Assembly: GCA_029884455.1 (NCBI GenBank)
Contig: JAOUHU010000004.1
Span: 40,236 to 104,235 of the forward strand
Direction: 5' to 3'
DNA from: Gammaproteobacteria bacterium
Lineage (GTDB): Bacteria > Pseudomonadota > Gammaproteobacteria > Steroidobacterales > Woeseiaceae
DNA: 64,000 nt
This document shows positions 1 through 8,461 of this stretch, piece by piece (within the stretch, counting starts at the first letter, position 1; each line of letters begins with the position of its first letter). The translations under genes and the position numbers were made by a program. The notes beneath the pieces were generated by a model. The model saw only the letters and a list, made by a program, of their open reading frames with translations, was not told the origin of the DNA and searched no databases.

Positions 1-520
1 CGAGCAGGCTCTTTTTGAACGACCAGGTGTCGCCACCGTCGCCGGGCCGATTGCCGAAGTTCGGCAACAGCGCCCTGGTGCCGCGCACGTAATCGTCCCA
101 GGCAGCGCCGAAAATCTTGCGCAATTTGCGCTCCTCGTACTCAATCGCCGGCGGGTAATAGAACCACAGGAATGCGAGCGTTGCGAACGGCGTCCACCAC
201 ACGTAGGAAGCGGCGGAAAAACCAAATAAAATCAATATGTTACCGACATACAACGGATGCCGGACATAAACGTATGGGCCGCTCGTCGCCAATTGCTTGT
301 TTTTCGCGATTACGCCCGAGGCCCAGAGCCGGATTACGGTACCAACGACAAACAGCACGGCGCCGACCCAGTAAAGCCAGGCGACCGGTTGCGCAATCCA
401 GGCGAACCAGACGGTAAGCACCATGCCCAGGATCTGCCGCGACGCTTCGTGGTAACGGAGTTCTCGAATGACGTGCGAAACACCGGTTTTCGGCGCCAGC
501 GGCTTGGTTCTATGTGACAT
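1..520 (-). CDS. Isoprenylcysteine/phospholipid methyltransferase-family membrane protein (3' end outside window)
   Basis: The reading frame runs from an ATG at 520 off the left edge of the window, so the C-terminus is missing. The visible 173 residues contain two to three hydrophobic segments (around residues 35-60 and 95-125). They also contain the signature GPYVYVRHPLYVGNILI, which matches the S-adenosylmethionine-binding region of the ICMT/PEMT family of integral-membrane methyltransferases. The conserved EYEERKLRKIFG and DDYVRGTRALLPN stretches downstream fit the same family. The substrate cannot be told; bacterial members methylate varied lipids or have no assigned role. It ends upstream of, and is transcribed in the same direction as, the TetR gene to its right, with about 100 bases between them. 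Family call is firm, function unknown. Confidence 0.8.
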   Translation of the reverse strand, partial: MSHRTKPLAPKTGVSHVIRELRYHEASRQILGMVLTVWFAWIAQPVAWLYWVGAVLFVVGTVIRLWASGVIAKNKQLATSGPYVYVRHPLYVGNILILFGFSAASYVWWTPFATLAFLWFYYPPAIEYEERKLRKIFGAAWDDYVRGTRALLPNFGNRPGDGGDTWSFKKSLL

Positions 521-626
521 GCGGAGCTCTGCCGGTTGCTTTGTAAGCAACGAATGATACCGGATTTGGCGCCTTTGTCATTCCTACTCGCTAGCGCCAA
601 ACACAGTCACGACTAATACATGTCGA

Positions 627-1301
627 TCAGGGTGCGCGGACGTATCGGGTGATGGTGTCGACAATTTGTGCTCGCCGCAACTCGTGAGTCCTTGGATCGG
701 TGAAGTCCTGATCAAATAAGAAGCCAAAGGTATGCTGGTTGGACACATTGAAAAACGCCAGCGCGCTGATGTTTTCGTGCAGTTTTACCGGCTCGAGGTC
801 GGCCCGGAAAATACCTTCTTCCGTTCCGCGGCGACAAATATCCTCGATAATCTCGATCGCTTTGCGGTTCACCACTTTTAGTTCAGGCAGTTGCCTGATA
901 TGGAAACCCTTGAGGATATTCTCATTCATGATGACGCGAATGAAGTCCGCGTGCGAGGCATGATAGTCAACAGTGCCCTCTACCAACTTGCGCAGTGCCA
1001 GCATAGGCGGCAGGTCTTCCAGGTGAAAATTCGACTCCAGTTCGCGTAATTGCCGATAACTCTCTTTCAGCACCTCGCGATAAAGCCCCTCTTTGCTCTC
1101 AAAATAGTAGTACATCATGCGCTTGCTGGTGCGCGTCTTATCCGCGATACGATCTACGCGAGCACCGCTCAGGCCATGCTGCGAAAACTCCTGCAGCGCC
1201 TCGGCCACAATATTTTCGCGAGTCGCGTCTGCATCCTTGGTTCTGCGCACATTTTTCTTGGCAGCAGCACCTGGCTTCTTTAATGCCTGGTTTGGGGTCA
1301 T
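627..1301 (-). CDS. TetR/AcrR-family transcriptional regulator
   Basis: A 224-residue protein with an N-terminal TetR helix-turn-helix. The segment RENIVAEALQEFSQHGLSG is followed by the recognition-helix region RVDRIADKTRTSKRMMYYYF and the usual SKEGLYREVL. The C-terminal half (about residues 90-220) is the ligand and dimerisation domain, whose ligand cannot be predicted. The frame is open to 1358, but the ATG at 1301 has an AGGT a few bases upstream and gives a normal basic N-terminal tail, so it was preferred. It lies last in the minus-strand catabolic run that begins at 9985, about 100 bases after the quinate/shikimate dehydrogenase gene. A local repressor of that operon is the simplest reading. 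Two ACTA-N6-TAGT palindromes at 5580 and 10053 are candidate operators. Confidence 0.88.
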   Translation of the reverse strand: MTPNQALKKPGAAAKKNVRRTKDADATRENIVAEALQEFSQHGLSGARVDRIADKTRTSKRMMYYYFESKEGLYREVLKESYRQLRELESNFHLEDLPPMLALRKLVEGTVDYHASHADFIRVIMNENILKGFHIRQLPELKVVNRKAIEIIEDICRRGTEEGIFRADLEPVKLHENISALAFFNVSNQHTFGFLFDQDFTDPRTHELRRAQIVDTITRYVRAP

Positions 1302-1406
1302 TGCACCTGGTTCCTGGTCTCGGTTAGCGCAAAAAAAATAATCATCGTGTCCGAACAAACTTTCGCCTTGCCGGATATCCCACGCTAAGCATCGCTACTG
1401 TAACGA

Positions 1407-2327
1407 TTACACGAGCGTATTGAAATGGGCTTTCATTCGCTTTATGTCCGGCCGCACACCCGTAAAAATCTCGAATGCTCTTGCCGCCTGGAAGACCGCC
1501 ATGCCACCGCCGTTCATGACCGTACATCCGGCATCGTTTGCGGCGCGAACCAGCTTGGTTTCAATCGGGAAATAAACAATATCTGCGACCCAGAGGTCCG
1601 AGCGCAACAGACCCGGTTCAATCGGGTAGCCCGGACTCCTGGTCATGCCAACCGGAGTTGCATTGATAACCCCATTCACTCTGCTGACTGAGTCAGCCGT
1701 ATCGCGAGATGCAACGGCACGACCATTGCCGTAGACATCGGCCAGACTTTCGACGAGACCGCTTGCGCGTGACGGGTCGGTGTCGAAGATTTCAAGGCTG
1801 CAATTCGTCTTCCCCAGCAGCGCGTGCGATATGGCAGCGCCGGCGCCGCCCGCGCCCAGCAGCAATATTTCATCGTGCTCGCAATGACTCGCTATCGCCT
1901 CATTGAAGCTTTCAAAAAAGCCCCAGGCATCCGTGTTGTGTCCGACTCGTCGACCATTGGAAAAAACAACGGTATTCACGGCTCCAATTCGTGCCGCAGC
2001 ATCGGATAATTCGTGCAAATGCTGCACAACCGCCTGTTTGCACGGGTACGTGATATTCAGGCCATTGAACCCCATGCGCTCGGCCGCCAGCAACAGCTCG
2101 GGCAGGTCCCCAAGGTCGAGATTCAATTTATCGAGATCGATAAACTTGTACTGGTATCGCATGCCATGCATGTCGCCTTCATGCTCATGCATGGCCGGCG
2201 ACAATGAGCCGCCGATCCCTGCCCCGATAAGGCCCACGAGAATGGATGGATGCTTTCGAGTTCCCATTGTCTCTATCTGTGCGTCCACGGTCTGCGCATT
2301 GTTTGCCACTCTAGTCTGTCGCGACAT
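1407..2327 (-). CDS. Quinate/shikimate dehydrogenase, AroE family, probably NAD-dependent
   Basis: Oxidises quinate or shikimate at C3 to 3-dehydroquinate or 3-dehydroshikimate, in the cytoplasm. Family landmarks are present: GGSLSPAMHEHEG near the N-terminus, the catalytic lysine in GLNITYPCKQAV, NTDAWGF, the nucleotide-binding LLLGAGGAGAAISHAL, and NATPVGM. After the second beta strand the sequence is FDTDPSRA rather than the NRT basic motif of biosynthetic NADP-dependent AroE. An acidic residue here is the pattern of NAD-dependent catabolic dehydrogenases such as the Corynebacterium enzyme. The start overlaps the TPP-enzyme gene by 17 bases, suggesting coupling; an ATG at 2267 is an alternative start. 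Presence beside dehydroquinase and dehydroshikimate dehydratase genes supports a catabolic rather than biosynthetic role. Cofactor preference is inferred. Confidence 0.85.
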   Translation of the reverse strand: MSRQTRVANNAQTVDAQIETMGTRKHPSILVGLIGAGIGGSLSPAMHEHEGDMHGMRYQYKFIDLDKLNLDLGDLPELLLAAERMGFNGLNITYPCKQAVVQHLHELSDAAARIGAVNTVVFSNGRRVGHNTDAWGFFESFNEAIASHCEHDEILLLGAGGAGAAISHALLGKTNCSLEIFDTDPSRASGLVESLADVYGNGRAVASRDTADSVSRVNGVINATPVGMTRSPGYPIEPGLLRSDLWVADIVYFPIETKLVRAANDAGCTVMNGGGMAVFQAARAFEIFTGVRPDIKRMKAHFNTLV

Positions 2328-4074
2328 GTGATACGTGACTGTCCGGGCTGTAAATATCCAGGATGTTCCAGTGGCCAGTCGTTGGAGTCGGGTTGTTCTT
2401 CATGGGCACGTCAAGCACGTACGGCGCGTTGGCAGCAATTGCTTTTGCCAGCGCCGGTGCAAGCTCGTCAGCAGAAGCAATTCGGACGCCCTCGCAGCCA
2501 TAGGCGCGCGCGATTTCAGCATAATTCGGTCTTGGATTCGCCGGGTCGATGTCGAATACGGTTCCGTAGGTCATGCCGTAGTGAGCCTTTTGCAAGCCGG
2601 CAATTGTACCGTAGGCGTTATTGTTCATGACCAACCAGACGATCGGCAGTTTTCTTTCAACCGCGGTCGCGAGCAAGGATGGATTTTGGCCAAAGCCACC
2701 ATCACCCACCAACGATATGACGACGCGGTCTGGCTCAGCCAGTCTCGCGCCGATCGCGGCGGGCGGACCGAATCCCATGGTGGCATAGCCACCAGGAGTC
2801 AACACACTGCCCGGCGTGTAGATTGGAAACTGCTGTCCCACGCCATTCTTGTTCCAACCGACATCCGTGGTAATAATCGCGTCGCGTGGCAATTGCTGTC
2901 GTACGTCGGCGAGTATTCTCTCCGGCATCATCGGGAATGCGGAGCTCGTGGCCATCGCCTTGTTTGCATCGATGAAAGTCTTGCGGAAATCGCTGATGCG
3001 CTTGCGCGTCTCGGGCCGTTTCGCGCCGTTCGGAAACCGTTCTCGCGCCACTTCCACAAGCGCCACAAGTGCGGCTTTGACATCCGCAACCGCGCCAATT
3101 TCAGTGGGGAAGTTTCGGCCGATCTCGCTTGGCTCTATGTCGATGTGAACCAGCCTGGTCGGCGGAATATTAAACGTGTAGTCGCGATACCAGGAGCTGC
3201 AATCAGCTTCTTTGAAACGCGTACCGAGGCCGAGTATACAGTCGGCTTGCAGGCAGGCCTGGTTGACCAGTTCCGTGCCCCAAAAACCCGTCATGCCAAG
3301 CACCAGCGGGTGGTCGTCCGGCAGTGCGCCCTTGCCCATCAGGCTATGGGCGACAGGAATATCGAAATGCTCCGCCAATGCGGCCAGTTCCGCCGACGCT
3401 CTTGCCAGCAGGACGCCGCCTCCAGCATAGATAACAGGCCGCTCTGCCTTGCCCAACAAGTCGACGATTTCGATGGCCGTTTCACGATCCAGCGATGGCT
3501 TGCGCAATGACTTGGTGTTGGCCAACTGACGATCAAACAATTCTGCATCAACGCGGGCAGAAAAGATGTCCATCGGAACGTTGACGAGCACAGGGCCCGG
3601 TTGCCCGCTCTCCGCCAGCGTAAACGCCTTCTCGATAATCTCCGGAAACAGATCAGCGCGGTCGACGCGCCAGGCCCTTTTCACAAACGGCCGATAGATC
3701 TCGTATTGCGATGCATCCGCGTGCAGGTTGACCTCCTGATGCGGATGCTTGCCGTAATAATGGGTCGGAATGTCGCCCGCGATGACCACCATCGGTATGC
3801 AGTCGAGCGCAGCGTTTGCCACTCCGGTGGCACCGTTCGTCAACCCGGGGCTCAGGTGCGTCAACAACACCGAGGCACGACCGGTGACGCGCGCGTATGC
3901 ATCGGCCGAGTGCGCGGCACTCTGCTCGTGGCGGTAGTTGACGAACTCCACAGATGTGCCCGGCATGGCGGACAGAACAGCGATGTTGGTGTGCCCGCAG
4001 AGTCCGAATACATATCGAGTGCCGCGCTGCTCCAGGTAGTTCACGAGCAATTCGGCGATCGTATTGTTGCTCAC
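2311..4074 (-). CDS. Thiamine-diphosphate-dependent enzyme, acetolactate-synthase-like (copy 1)
   Basis: A 587-residue protein with all three domains of the IlvB/benzoylformate-decarboxylase superfamily. The N-terminal PYR domain begins FGLCGHTNIAVLSAM and carries the activating glutamate in YRHEQSAAHSADAYARV. A central domain follows, then a C-terminal PP domain with the TPP/Mg motif GDGGF near residue 457 and NNNAYG about 28 residues later. The start is GTG and shares one base with the stop of the aldehyde dehydrogenase gene upstream (TAGTG). It is not an obvious acetolactate synthase: no small subunit is nearby, and the CGHTN and HLSPGLTN motifs are shared with the second copy at 38014. 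It probably decarboxylates or cleaves a 2-oxo or hydroxy-aldehyde compound whose partner aldehyde is handled by the adjacent ALDH. Substrate unknown. Confidence 0.87.
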   Translation of the reverse strand: MSNNTIAELLVNYLEQRGTRYVFGLCGHTNIAVLSAMPGTSVEFVNYRHEQSAAHSADAYARVTGRASVLLTHLSPGLTNGATGVANAALDCIPMVVIAGDIPTHYYGKHPHQEVNLHADASQYEIYRPFVKRAWRVDRADLFPEIIEKAFTLAESGQPGPVLVNVPMDIFSARVDAELFDRQLANTKSLRKPSLDRETAIEIVDLLGKAERPVIYAGGGVLLARASAELAALAEHFDIPVAHSLMGKGALPDDHPLVLGMTGFWGTELVNQACLQADCILGLGTRFKEADCSSWYRDYTFNIPPTRLVHIDIEPSEIGRNFPTEIGAVADVKAALVALVEVARERFPNGAKRPETRKRISDFRKTFIDANKAMATSSAFPMMPERILADVRQQLPRDAIITTDVGWNKNGVGQQFPIYTPGSVLTPGGYATMGFGPPAAIGARLAEPDRVVISLVGDGGFGQNPSLLATAVERKLPIVWLVMNNNAYGTIAGLQKAHYGMTYGTVFDIDPANPRPNYAEIARAYGCEGVRIASADELAPALAKAIAANAPYVLDVPMKNNPTPTTGHWNILDIYSPDSHVSHVATD

Positions 4075-5486
4075 TAATCTGTCTCCGTACCGTAAAAATC
4101 GCCGAAGAGTTCCTGCTCCGATGGCCGGTCCTCGGCGATCGGGCGACTCACCCAGGTGACGTTCATGAAGTGCTTGAGGTGCACATTTTCGTTGGTAATG
4201 TTGCCACCCCAGATGCCACAGCCGAGGCTCGAGGTCATCGGCATGCCATTGTTGAACGCGCCTGCGTTGGCCTTGGATTGTGGTTGCCGGACCATCATGC
4301 GACTTACGGGCGCGACGCGCGCGAGCTGGTCGATATGATCATCATTGTGTGAATAGATGCCGCAGGAGTGGCCCTTGCCGCCAACCTCGTAAATCTGCCG
4401 CACCATCTGCAGCGCCTGTTCGAACCCGTGATAGCGATACACCGCAAGTAGCGTCGTCAATTTCTCCTTCGAGTAATTGTGTTCGGGGCCGATACGGTCA
4501 TTCTCGACGATGACAAATGTGCGGTCATCCGGGATCTTCAGGCCTGCCAGTTCGCCAATGCGTTGTGGCGTGCAGGCTACGGAATCCGGCAGGCGATGAC
4601 CGTGCACGTCCCAGATCACGCGCTCGATAGCATGCGCCTCAGACTTGTTGACGAGGTAGCCGCCTTCCTCCTGCAGTGCCGCCAGCATCCGATCGTATAT
4701 GCGGTCGTCGATAAGCAAATTGCCATCCGCGGAGCATCCGGATCCGAAGTCCGAGGTCTTGGACAGACGCGTATTGCGCGCGGCGATTTCCGGTTCGGCC
4801 GTCTCATCGATCACCATGGTCGAGTTTCCGGCACCGACACCGTAAGCTGGCTTTCCGGAACTATAGGCCGCCCTCACCATCGGCTGCCCGCCCGTGGCAA
4901 ACGTCAGATCGCACTGCGACATCAGGTACTGCGTCATCGGCACGTTCGGCGTGCGCACGCACTGGAAAACGTCCGCAGGTACACCTTCGCGCACCATGGT
5001 CTTGCGCATGACCTCGACCGTCGCCAGTGTCGTGTTCTTCGAGCGCGGATGTGGTGAAAAGATTACTGCATCCAGGCACTTCAATGCATAAATCCCGGTA
5101 AATGGCGGCGTCAGTGCCGGGTTTGTCGTTGGCACCAGCGAGGCGATAACACCCGCAGGCTTGGCATACTTGACGATGCCTTTCTCTGGAATTTCCTCAA
5201 TAACGCCGATACTCGGCAGGCGCAGCGCATCGCGCAGGACACCCATGATCTTGAATCGCTTGCCCGGCCGCCCGGCACGATCCCCGAGACCACTTTCGTC
5301 GACGCCCATTTGTGCCAGCCGGGTGAACGTCGTCTCATTGGCCGTGGCCCAGCCGAGCGCCTGGCAAAGCCGATCGACGCGCCGCTGGTCAAACTCCCGG
5401 ATAGCATCCATAGCAAGCCGCGCCCGACCTACCATGTCGTCCACGACTGCACGATCTTCAGCCTTCAGATCTTTATGTTCCGCCAT
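4074..5486 (-). CDS. CoA-acylating aldehyde dehydrogenase, SauS-like (copy 1)
   Basis: Predicted to interconvert an aldehyde plus CoA with an acyl-CoA using NAD(P). The 470-residue protein resembles the acylating branch of the ALDH superfamily (EutE/PduP, sulfoacetaldehyde dehydrogenase SauS). Visible landmarks are VPTTNPALTPPF, VIFSPHPRSK, the probable catalytic cysteine 251 in GSGCSADGNL, and VGGKGHSCGIYSHNDDH. The frame is open to 5558, but ATG 5486 has AGG upstream and aligns with the start of its paralog at 34900. It directly precedes the TPP enzyme with a one-base overlap, so the two likely act in sequence on the same aldehyde. A promoter-like TATACT with a palindrome lies about 90 bases upstream. 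The natural substrate is not known; sulfoacetaldehyde is only an analogy. Confidence 0.87.
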   Translation of the reverse strand: MAEHKDLKAEDRAVVDDMVGRARLAMDAIREFDQRRVDRLCQALGWATANETTFTRLAQMGVDESGLGDRAGRPGKRFKIMGVLRDALRLPSIGVIEEIPEKGIVKYAKPAGVIASLVPTTNPALTPPFTGIYALKCLDAVIFSPHPRSKNTTLATVEVMRKTMVREGVPADVFQCVRTPNVPMTQYLMSQCDLTFATGGQPMVRAAYSSGKPAYGVGAGNSTMVIDETAEPEIAARNTRLSKTSDFGSGCSADGNLLIDDRIYDRMLAALQEEGGYLVNKSEAHAIERVIWDVHGHRLPDSVACTPQRIGELAGLKIPDDRTFVIVENDRIGPEHNYSKEKLTTLLAVYRYHGFEQALQMVRQIYEVGGKGHSCGIYSHNDDHIDQLARVAPVSRMMVRQPQSKANAGAFNNGMPMTSSLGCGIWGGNITNENVHLKHFMNVTWVSRPIAEDRPSEQELFGDFYGTETD

Positions 5487-5579
5487 TTGCCTATCCGTCT
5501 GACAATCTTCGTGTACACCGGCCGGCCTCAGCTGCATGCCGCATTGCCTGTCATGCACCGAGATCGAATTTTGTTATTA

Positions 5580-5593
5580 ACTACCCTGATAGT
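5580..5593. promoter_or_regulatory. Palindrome ACTA-N6-TAGT at a minus-strand promoter
   Basis: The sequence ACTACCCTGATAGT is an inverted repeat (ACTA, six bases, TAGT). It overlaps a good minus-strand -10 hexamer, TATACT, at 5591-5596, about 95 bases upstream of the acylating ALDH start. The same spaced arms recur at 10053-10066 in the divergent promoter of the same locus. A TetR-type repressor gene ends the operon, so a TetR operator is a reasonable inference, not shown directly. No convincing -35 was found. Confidence 0.4.
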
Positions 5594-5619
5594 ATAATTT
5601 AATTTGGCGTCTGGTGCAG

Positions 5620-6570
5620 CTAGGGATCGTCAAGTTTCCACTGCAGCAATGGATCTGCTGTGACGGTCCCGCGCGGGGCATTACTTTTGTCCCCGCCATC
5701 CGCCGCCGGATAGCCATTACGCTGAAACAGCCGCAATGCTGATTCGCGGGCCATCGCCGCGCGCTCGCCCGGAGACGCGGTAAATGACAAGGTTTCGGCA
5801 GGCATCTCGATGCCAATGACGATTGGATATGGCAGATGCCGCATGATTCCCATCAGGTCAAGTTCACCGTCTCCCGGCAGCAGGCGCTCCTCACGCGCTG
5901 CATAGATTAGTCCGCCAACGGTGGCGGGGCCTTTTGCCGGGGCGTCACAAAGCTGGATGTAGTGGAACCATGCCGCCGGCCATTCGTCCAGTTCCTCGAG
6001 CCGACAGCCGGCCCGCGCGAAATGCAAGGAGTCGATCAGGATGCCGACATTGTCGCGTCCGGACGCTTTTACCAGTGCGCCAGCACTCTTGAGATTGGCG
6101 GTTTGTATCCATGGAATGAATTCAACATCGCAGCTCAGGCCATAAGGTGCGGCCAGGTCGCACAGTCGTGAATAATTGTCAACAAGCCGACTGAACTCGG
6201 GGTCATCTGCCTGCGTCAGCAAATGCCTGGCACCAATTTCCGCCGCTGCCTGAATGCAATGTTCGAAGCTTCGAACATCGGTATCGGGGAGCAGTTTCAA
6301 TAGCTCTACGTCGAGCACGCCCACGCCGGTTTCTGCCATGCGCGCCTTGGTACCGGCCATCGTCGCCTTGTCTTTCCAGAGTGGCCAGGCTGCGCCGCCG
6401 GCGGTAACGCCGATAAATCGCAGGCCGACGTAATCGTAATTTGCCTCGGCCGCCGCTATCACAAGTTCTGGTGGCGTCAGATCCAGCGCACTCAGGTGCG
6501 CCAGCGAGAATTGAATATTCCTGCTGGTCTGTGCAATCGCTGGCCGATCCTCGTCAAACCCTGGCTTCAT
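5620..6570 (-). CDS. Sugar phosphate isomerase/epimerase-like TIM-barrel protein
   Basis: A 316-residue cytoplasmic protein (no signal peptide) of the xylose-isomerase-like AP_endonuc_2 TIM-barrel family. The N-terminus IQFSLAHLSALDLTPPELV, the central IGARHLLTQADD, the strand CDVEFIPW and the segment GILIDSLHFARAG give the expected barrel strands with metal-binding acidic residues and histidine. The family covers isomerases, epimerases and dehydratases, including 3-dehydroshikimate dehydratases. This protein follows the QuiC-type gene with a 17-base overlap. It may act as a second dehydratase or isomerase on a quinate-related ring compound, but no sequence feature fixes the substrate. Its stop is followed by about 130 bases that hold a palindrome and a promoter-like element before the ALDH gene. 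Confidence 0.8.
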   Translation of the reverse strand: MKPGFDEDRPAIAQTSRNIQFSLAHLSALDLTPPELVIAAAEANYDYVGLRFIGVTAGGAAWPLWKDKATMAGTKARMAETGVGVLDVELLKLLPDTDVRSFEHCIQAAAEIGARHLLTQADDPEFSRLVDNYSRLCDLAAPYGLSCDVEFIPWIQTANLKSAGALVKASGRDNVGILIDSLHFARAGCRLEELDEWPAAWFHYIQLCDAPAKGPATVGGLIYAAREERLLPGDGELDLMGIMRHLPYPIVIGIEMPAETLSFTASPGERAAMARESALRLFQRNGYPAADGGDKSNAPRGTVTADPLLQWKLDDP

Positions 6571-8458
6571 CTGCCTGCCTCATGCCTCGCCGTTGCTGGT
6601 GCTTGGCCTGCGCCGCCATTCTCACCGGCGCGTTGCATTCGCCGTAGCCATCGTAGCCATTCTCGCGCTGCACCACTTCAAAAAAGAACCGATTATTGAA
6701 GAACTCGGTGTACACATGGAAGAAACGTCGCCCTTTTGGGTCGCAATCGTAAAGCACAGATGCCTTTTTCATTTTTTCGACCAGATCCATTGGCACGTCG
6801 CGATTCTCGGCCAGGTCCCGATAATAGTTCGCCGGTATGCTCAGCAGTGGCATACCGCGCTTACGCATTTCGGCTACAGCGGCAAATATGTCACTGGTTT
6901 CGAAAGCGATTTGGTTGATCCCCGCACCACCAAAGCTTGACAGCGACAACGCGACCACCGTCTTTGCGTTGTCAGAATAGGTCAGCGGCATCCTGAGTCG
7001 ATTGTCGGCGTCGTGCAAAGCGCGACTGCGTACCGTCCCGTGCGGATCGGAAAGGTCCAGTGAATTGTCTGCCGTTAGACCGAGCAGTGCGCGATAAAAC
7101 AAGACCCAGGAATCAAATTGATTTTCGGGAACCGCACGCACCAGGTGATCAACCCTGTCCAGAATTGATGCTGGCGCATCGCTGTCATTGTCCATGACAA
7201 AATCCGTGTGCGGATCGTAACGCGGGTCGAGCAGGTGTAGAAGACTGCCGTCCGGAGCCCGCACTGCCGGCATCATGTACTCCTGTGGTCCGACGCGCTC
7301 TTCATATCGTTTATAGGCATAGAGATCGGCGCGGGCGAGCAATGCCAGCGGGTCTGACAGGCGCAACCCGATCGCGCAAATCGTGGTGCCATGCAGGTGA
7401 TGATAATAGTGCGCGAAGGTATCGCTGCCGGCATTCAGCACGATCAGCACCCCGCCTTGCTGGTAGAGAACCACGTCCTTGCTGCGGTGAGTGCCTGCTC
7501 GCCTGAAACCCAGGTTACCAAGCCAGGTCTCGAGTTCCTGCTGGCTTTCCGAGTCAACCGCGAATTCGATAAAACCGATTGACTCTTCCTGCTGCTGGGC
7601 GGGCGGATCGCTGCCTGCAAATGCAGACCGGCTGGTTTTGCGGCCGAGGCGGAAAAGCTGTTCTTCGACAAAGGTTAGCGATCGGTAGCCATCCAGTGCG
7701 GCGGAGCGTACCGGTGCGGCACGCACGACATCATTGCGAACGTCCAGCGAAAACGGCCCCGCGTAGCCGCTGTCGAGAACGCAGGCAGCAAAACCGGACA
7801 CGTCCAGTGCGCCCTGCCCCGGGAAACACCGGAAGTGTCGCCCAAGCGTTTCCAGGTCAATGGCAAGCGCCGGCGCATCGGCAAGCTGTACCATGAATAT
7901 TCGCTCACCCGGAATGGTGGCCAACAGCGCCGGATCGTCCCCCTTCGCAAGTACTTCGACGCTGTCCAGTATCAGCCCGAGATTTGCATGCCCGGCAGCG
8001 GCCAGGATTTTCCAGGCCTGCAGATAACCGGTGACAAACCTGGCGGTTGCGATCGCCTCATAGCCGATGCGAATCCCCTGTACCTGCGCGCGATCCGCCA
8101 GCGCCGCCAGCTGCTCGGCTGCGATGTCCGGATTATCGAGAGCCTGGCCACCCGCGTTTGACGGGATACGCAACAAGGTAGCACCCAACTCTCCCATCAA
8201 CTCGAATTTGCGTTCTGCCCTCGCCAGCGATTCCGAGAAAGTCCGGGCGGAAACACCCTCGACATCGGTGATCGAGTGGAATACGGAAATCGTCAAGCCG
8301 ACTTCGTCAAGTAGCTGCTTTATCTCCCGCGGCTGCATTTCGCTGAACGCGAGTTCCGCCTCCGTAAGCTCGACCGAATCGAATCGCGCAGCCGCTATCG
8401 CATACAGTTTCTCCTGGAGCCCTCCACCCAGTGCGACGGCTGCGATGGACCGGCGCAT
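6554..8458 (-). CDS. quiC: 3-dehydroshikimate dehydratase with C-terminal HPPD-like domain (QuiC type)
   Basis: Converts 3-dehydroshikimate to protocatechuate in bacterial quinate/shikimate catabolism. The 634 residues split into an N-terminal TIM-barrel dehydratase (about 1-280, starting MRRSIAAVALGGGLQEKL) and a C-terminal 4-hydroxyphenylpyruvate-dioxygenase-like region (about 290-610). This matches the fused QuiC architecture known from Pseudomonas. In the HPPD half the first metal ligand looks present (His438 in VDHLV) and the third is Glu594 in NRFFFEVVQ. The second expected histidine is a glutamine (GINQIAF, Gln516, codon CAA near 6912), so iron binding may be impaired. The gene starts three bases after the lipoprotein gene ends and overlaps the next gene by 17 bases, so it sits in a tight operon. 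Confidence 0.88.
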   Translation of the reverse strand: MRRSIAAVALGGGLQEKLYAIAAARFDSVELTEAELAFSEMQPREIKQLLDEVGLTISVFHSITDVEGVSARTFSESLARAERKFELMGELGATLLRIPSNAGGQALDNPDIAAEQLAALADRAQVQGIRIGYEAIATARFVTGYLQAWKILAAAGHANLGLILDSVEVLAKGDDPALLATIPGERIFMVQLADAPALAIDLETLGRHFRCFPGQGALDVSGFAACVLDSGYAGPFSLDVRNDVVRAAPVRSAALDGYRSLTFVEEQLFRLGRKTSRSAFAGSDPPAQQQEESIGFIEFAVDSESQQELETWLGNLGFRRAGTHRSKDVVLYQQGGVLIVLNAGSDTFAHYYHHLHGTTICAIGLRLSDPLALLARADLYAYKRYEERVGPQEYMMPAVRAPDGSLLHLLDPRYDPHTDFVMDNDSDAPASILDRVDHLVRAVPENQFDSWVLFYRALLGLTADNSLDLSDPHGTVRSRALHDADNRLRMPLTYSDNAKTVVALSLSSFGGAGINQIAFETSDIFAAVAEMRKRGMPLLSIPANYYRDLAENRDVPMDLVEKMKKASVLYDCDPKGRRFFHVYTEFFNNRFFFEVVQRENGYDGYGECNAPVRMAAQAKHQQRRGMRQADEARV

Positions 8459-8461
8459 CGG

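Noticed and set aside
2335..3510. A 391-codon plus-strand open frame inside the TPP-enzyme gene
   Set aside because: Antisense shadow of a clear TPP enzyme; no family features and no ribosome binding site.
2311..4074. TPP enzyme as sulfoacetaldehyde acetyltransferase (Xsc) because its neighbour resembles SauS
   Set aside because: The N-terminal GIIGSAMMP-like signature of Xsc is absent, and no phosphotransacetylase or sulfite exporter gene is nearby.
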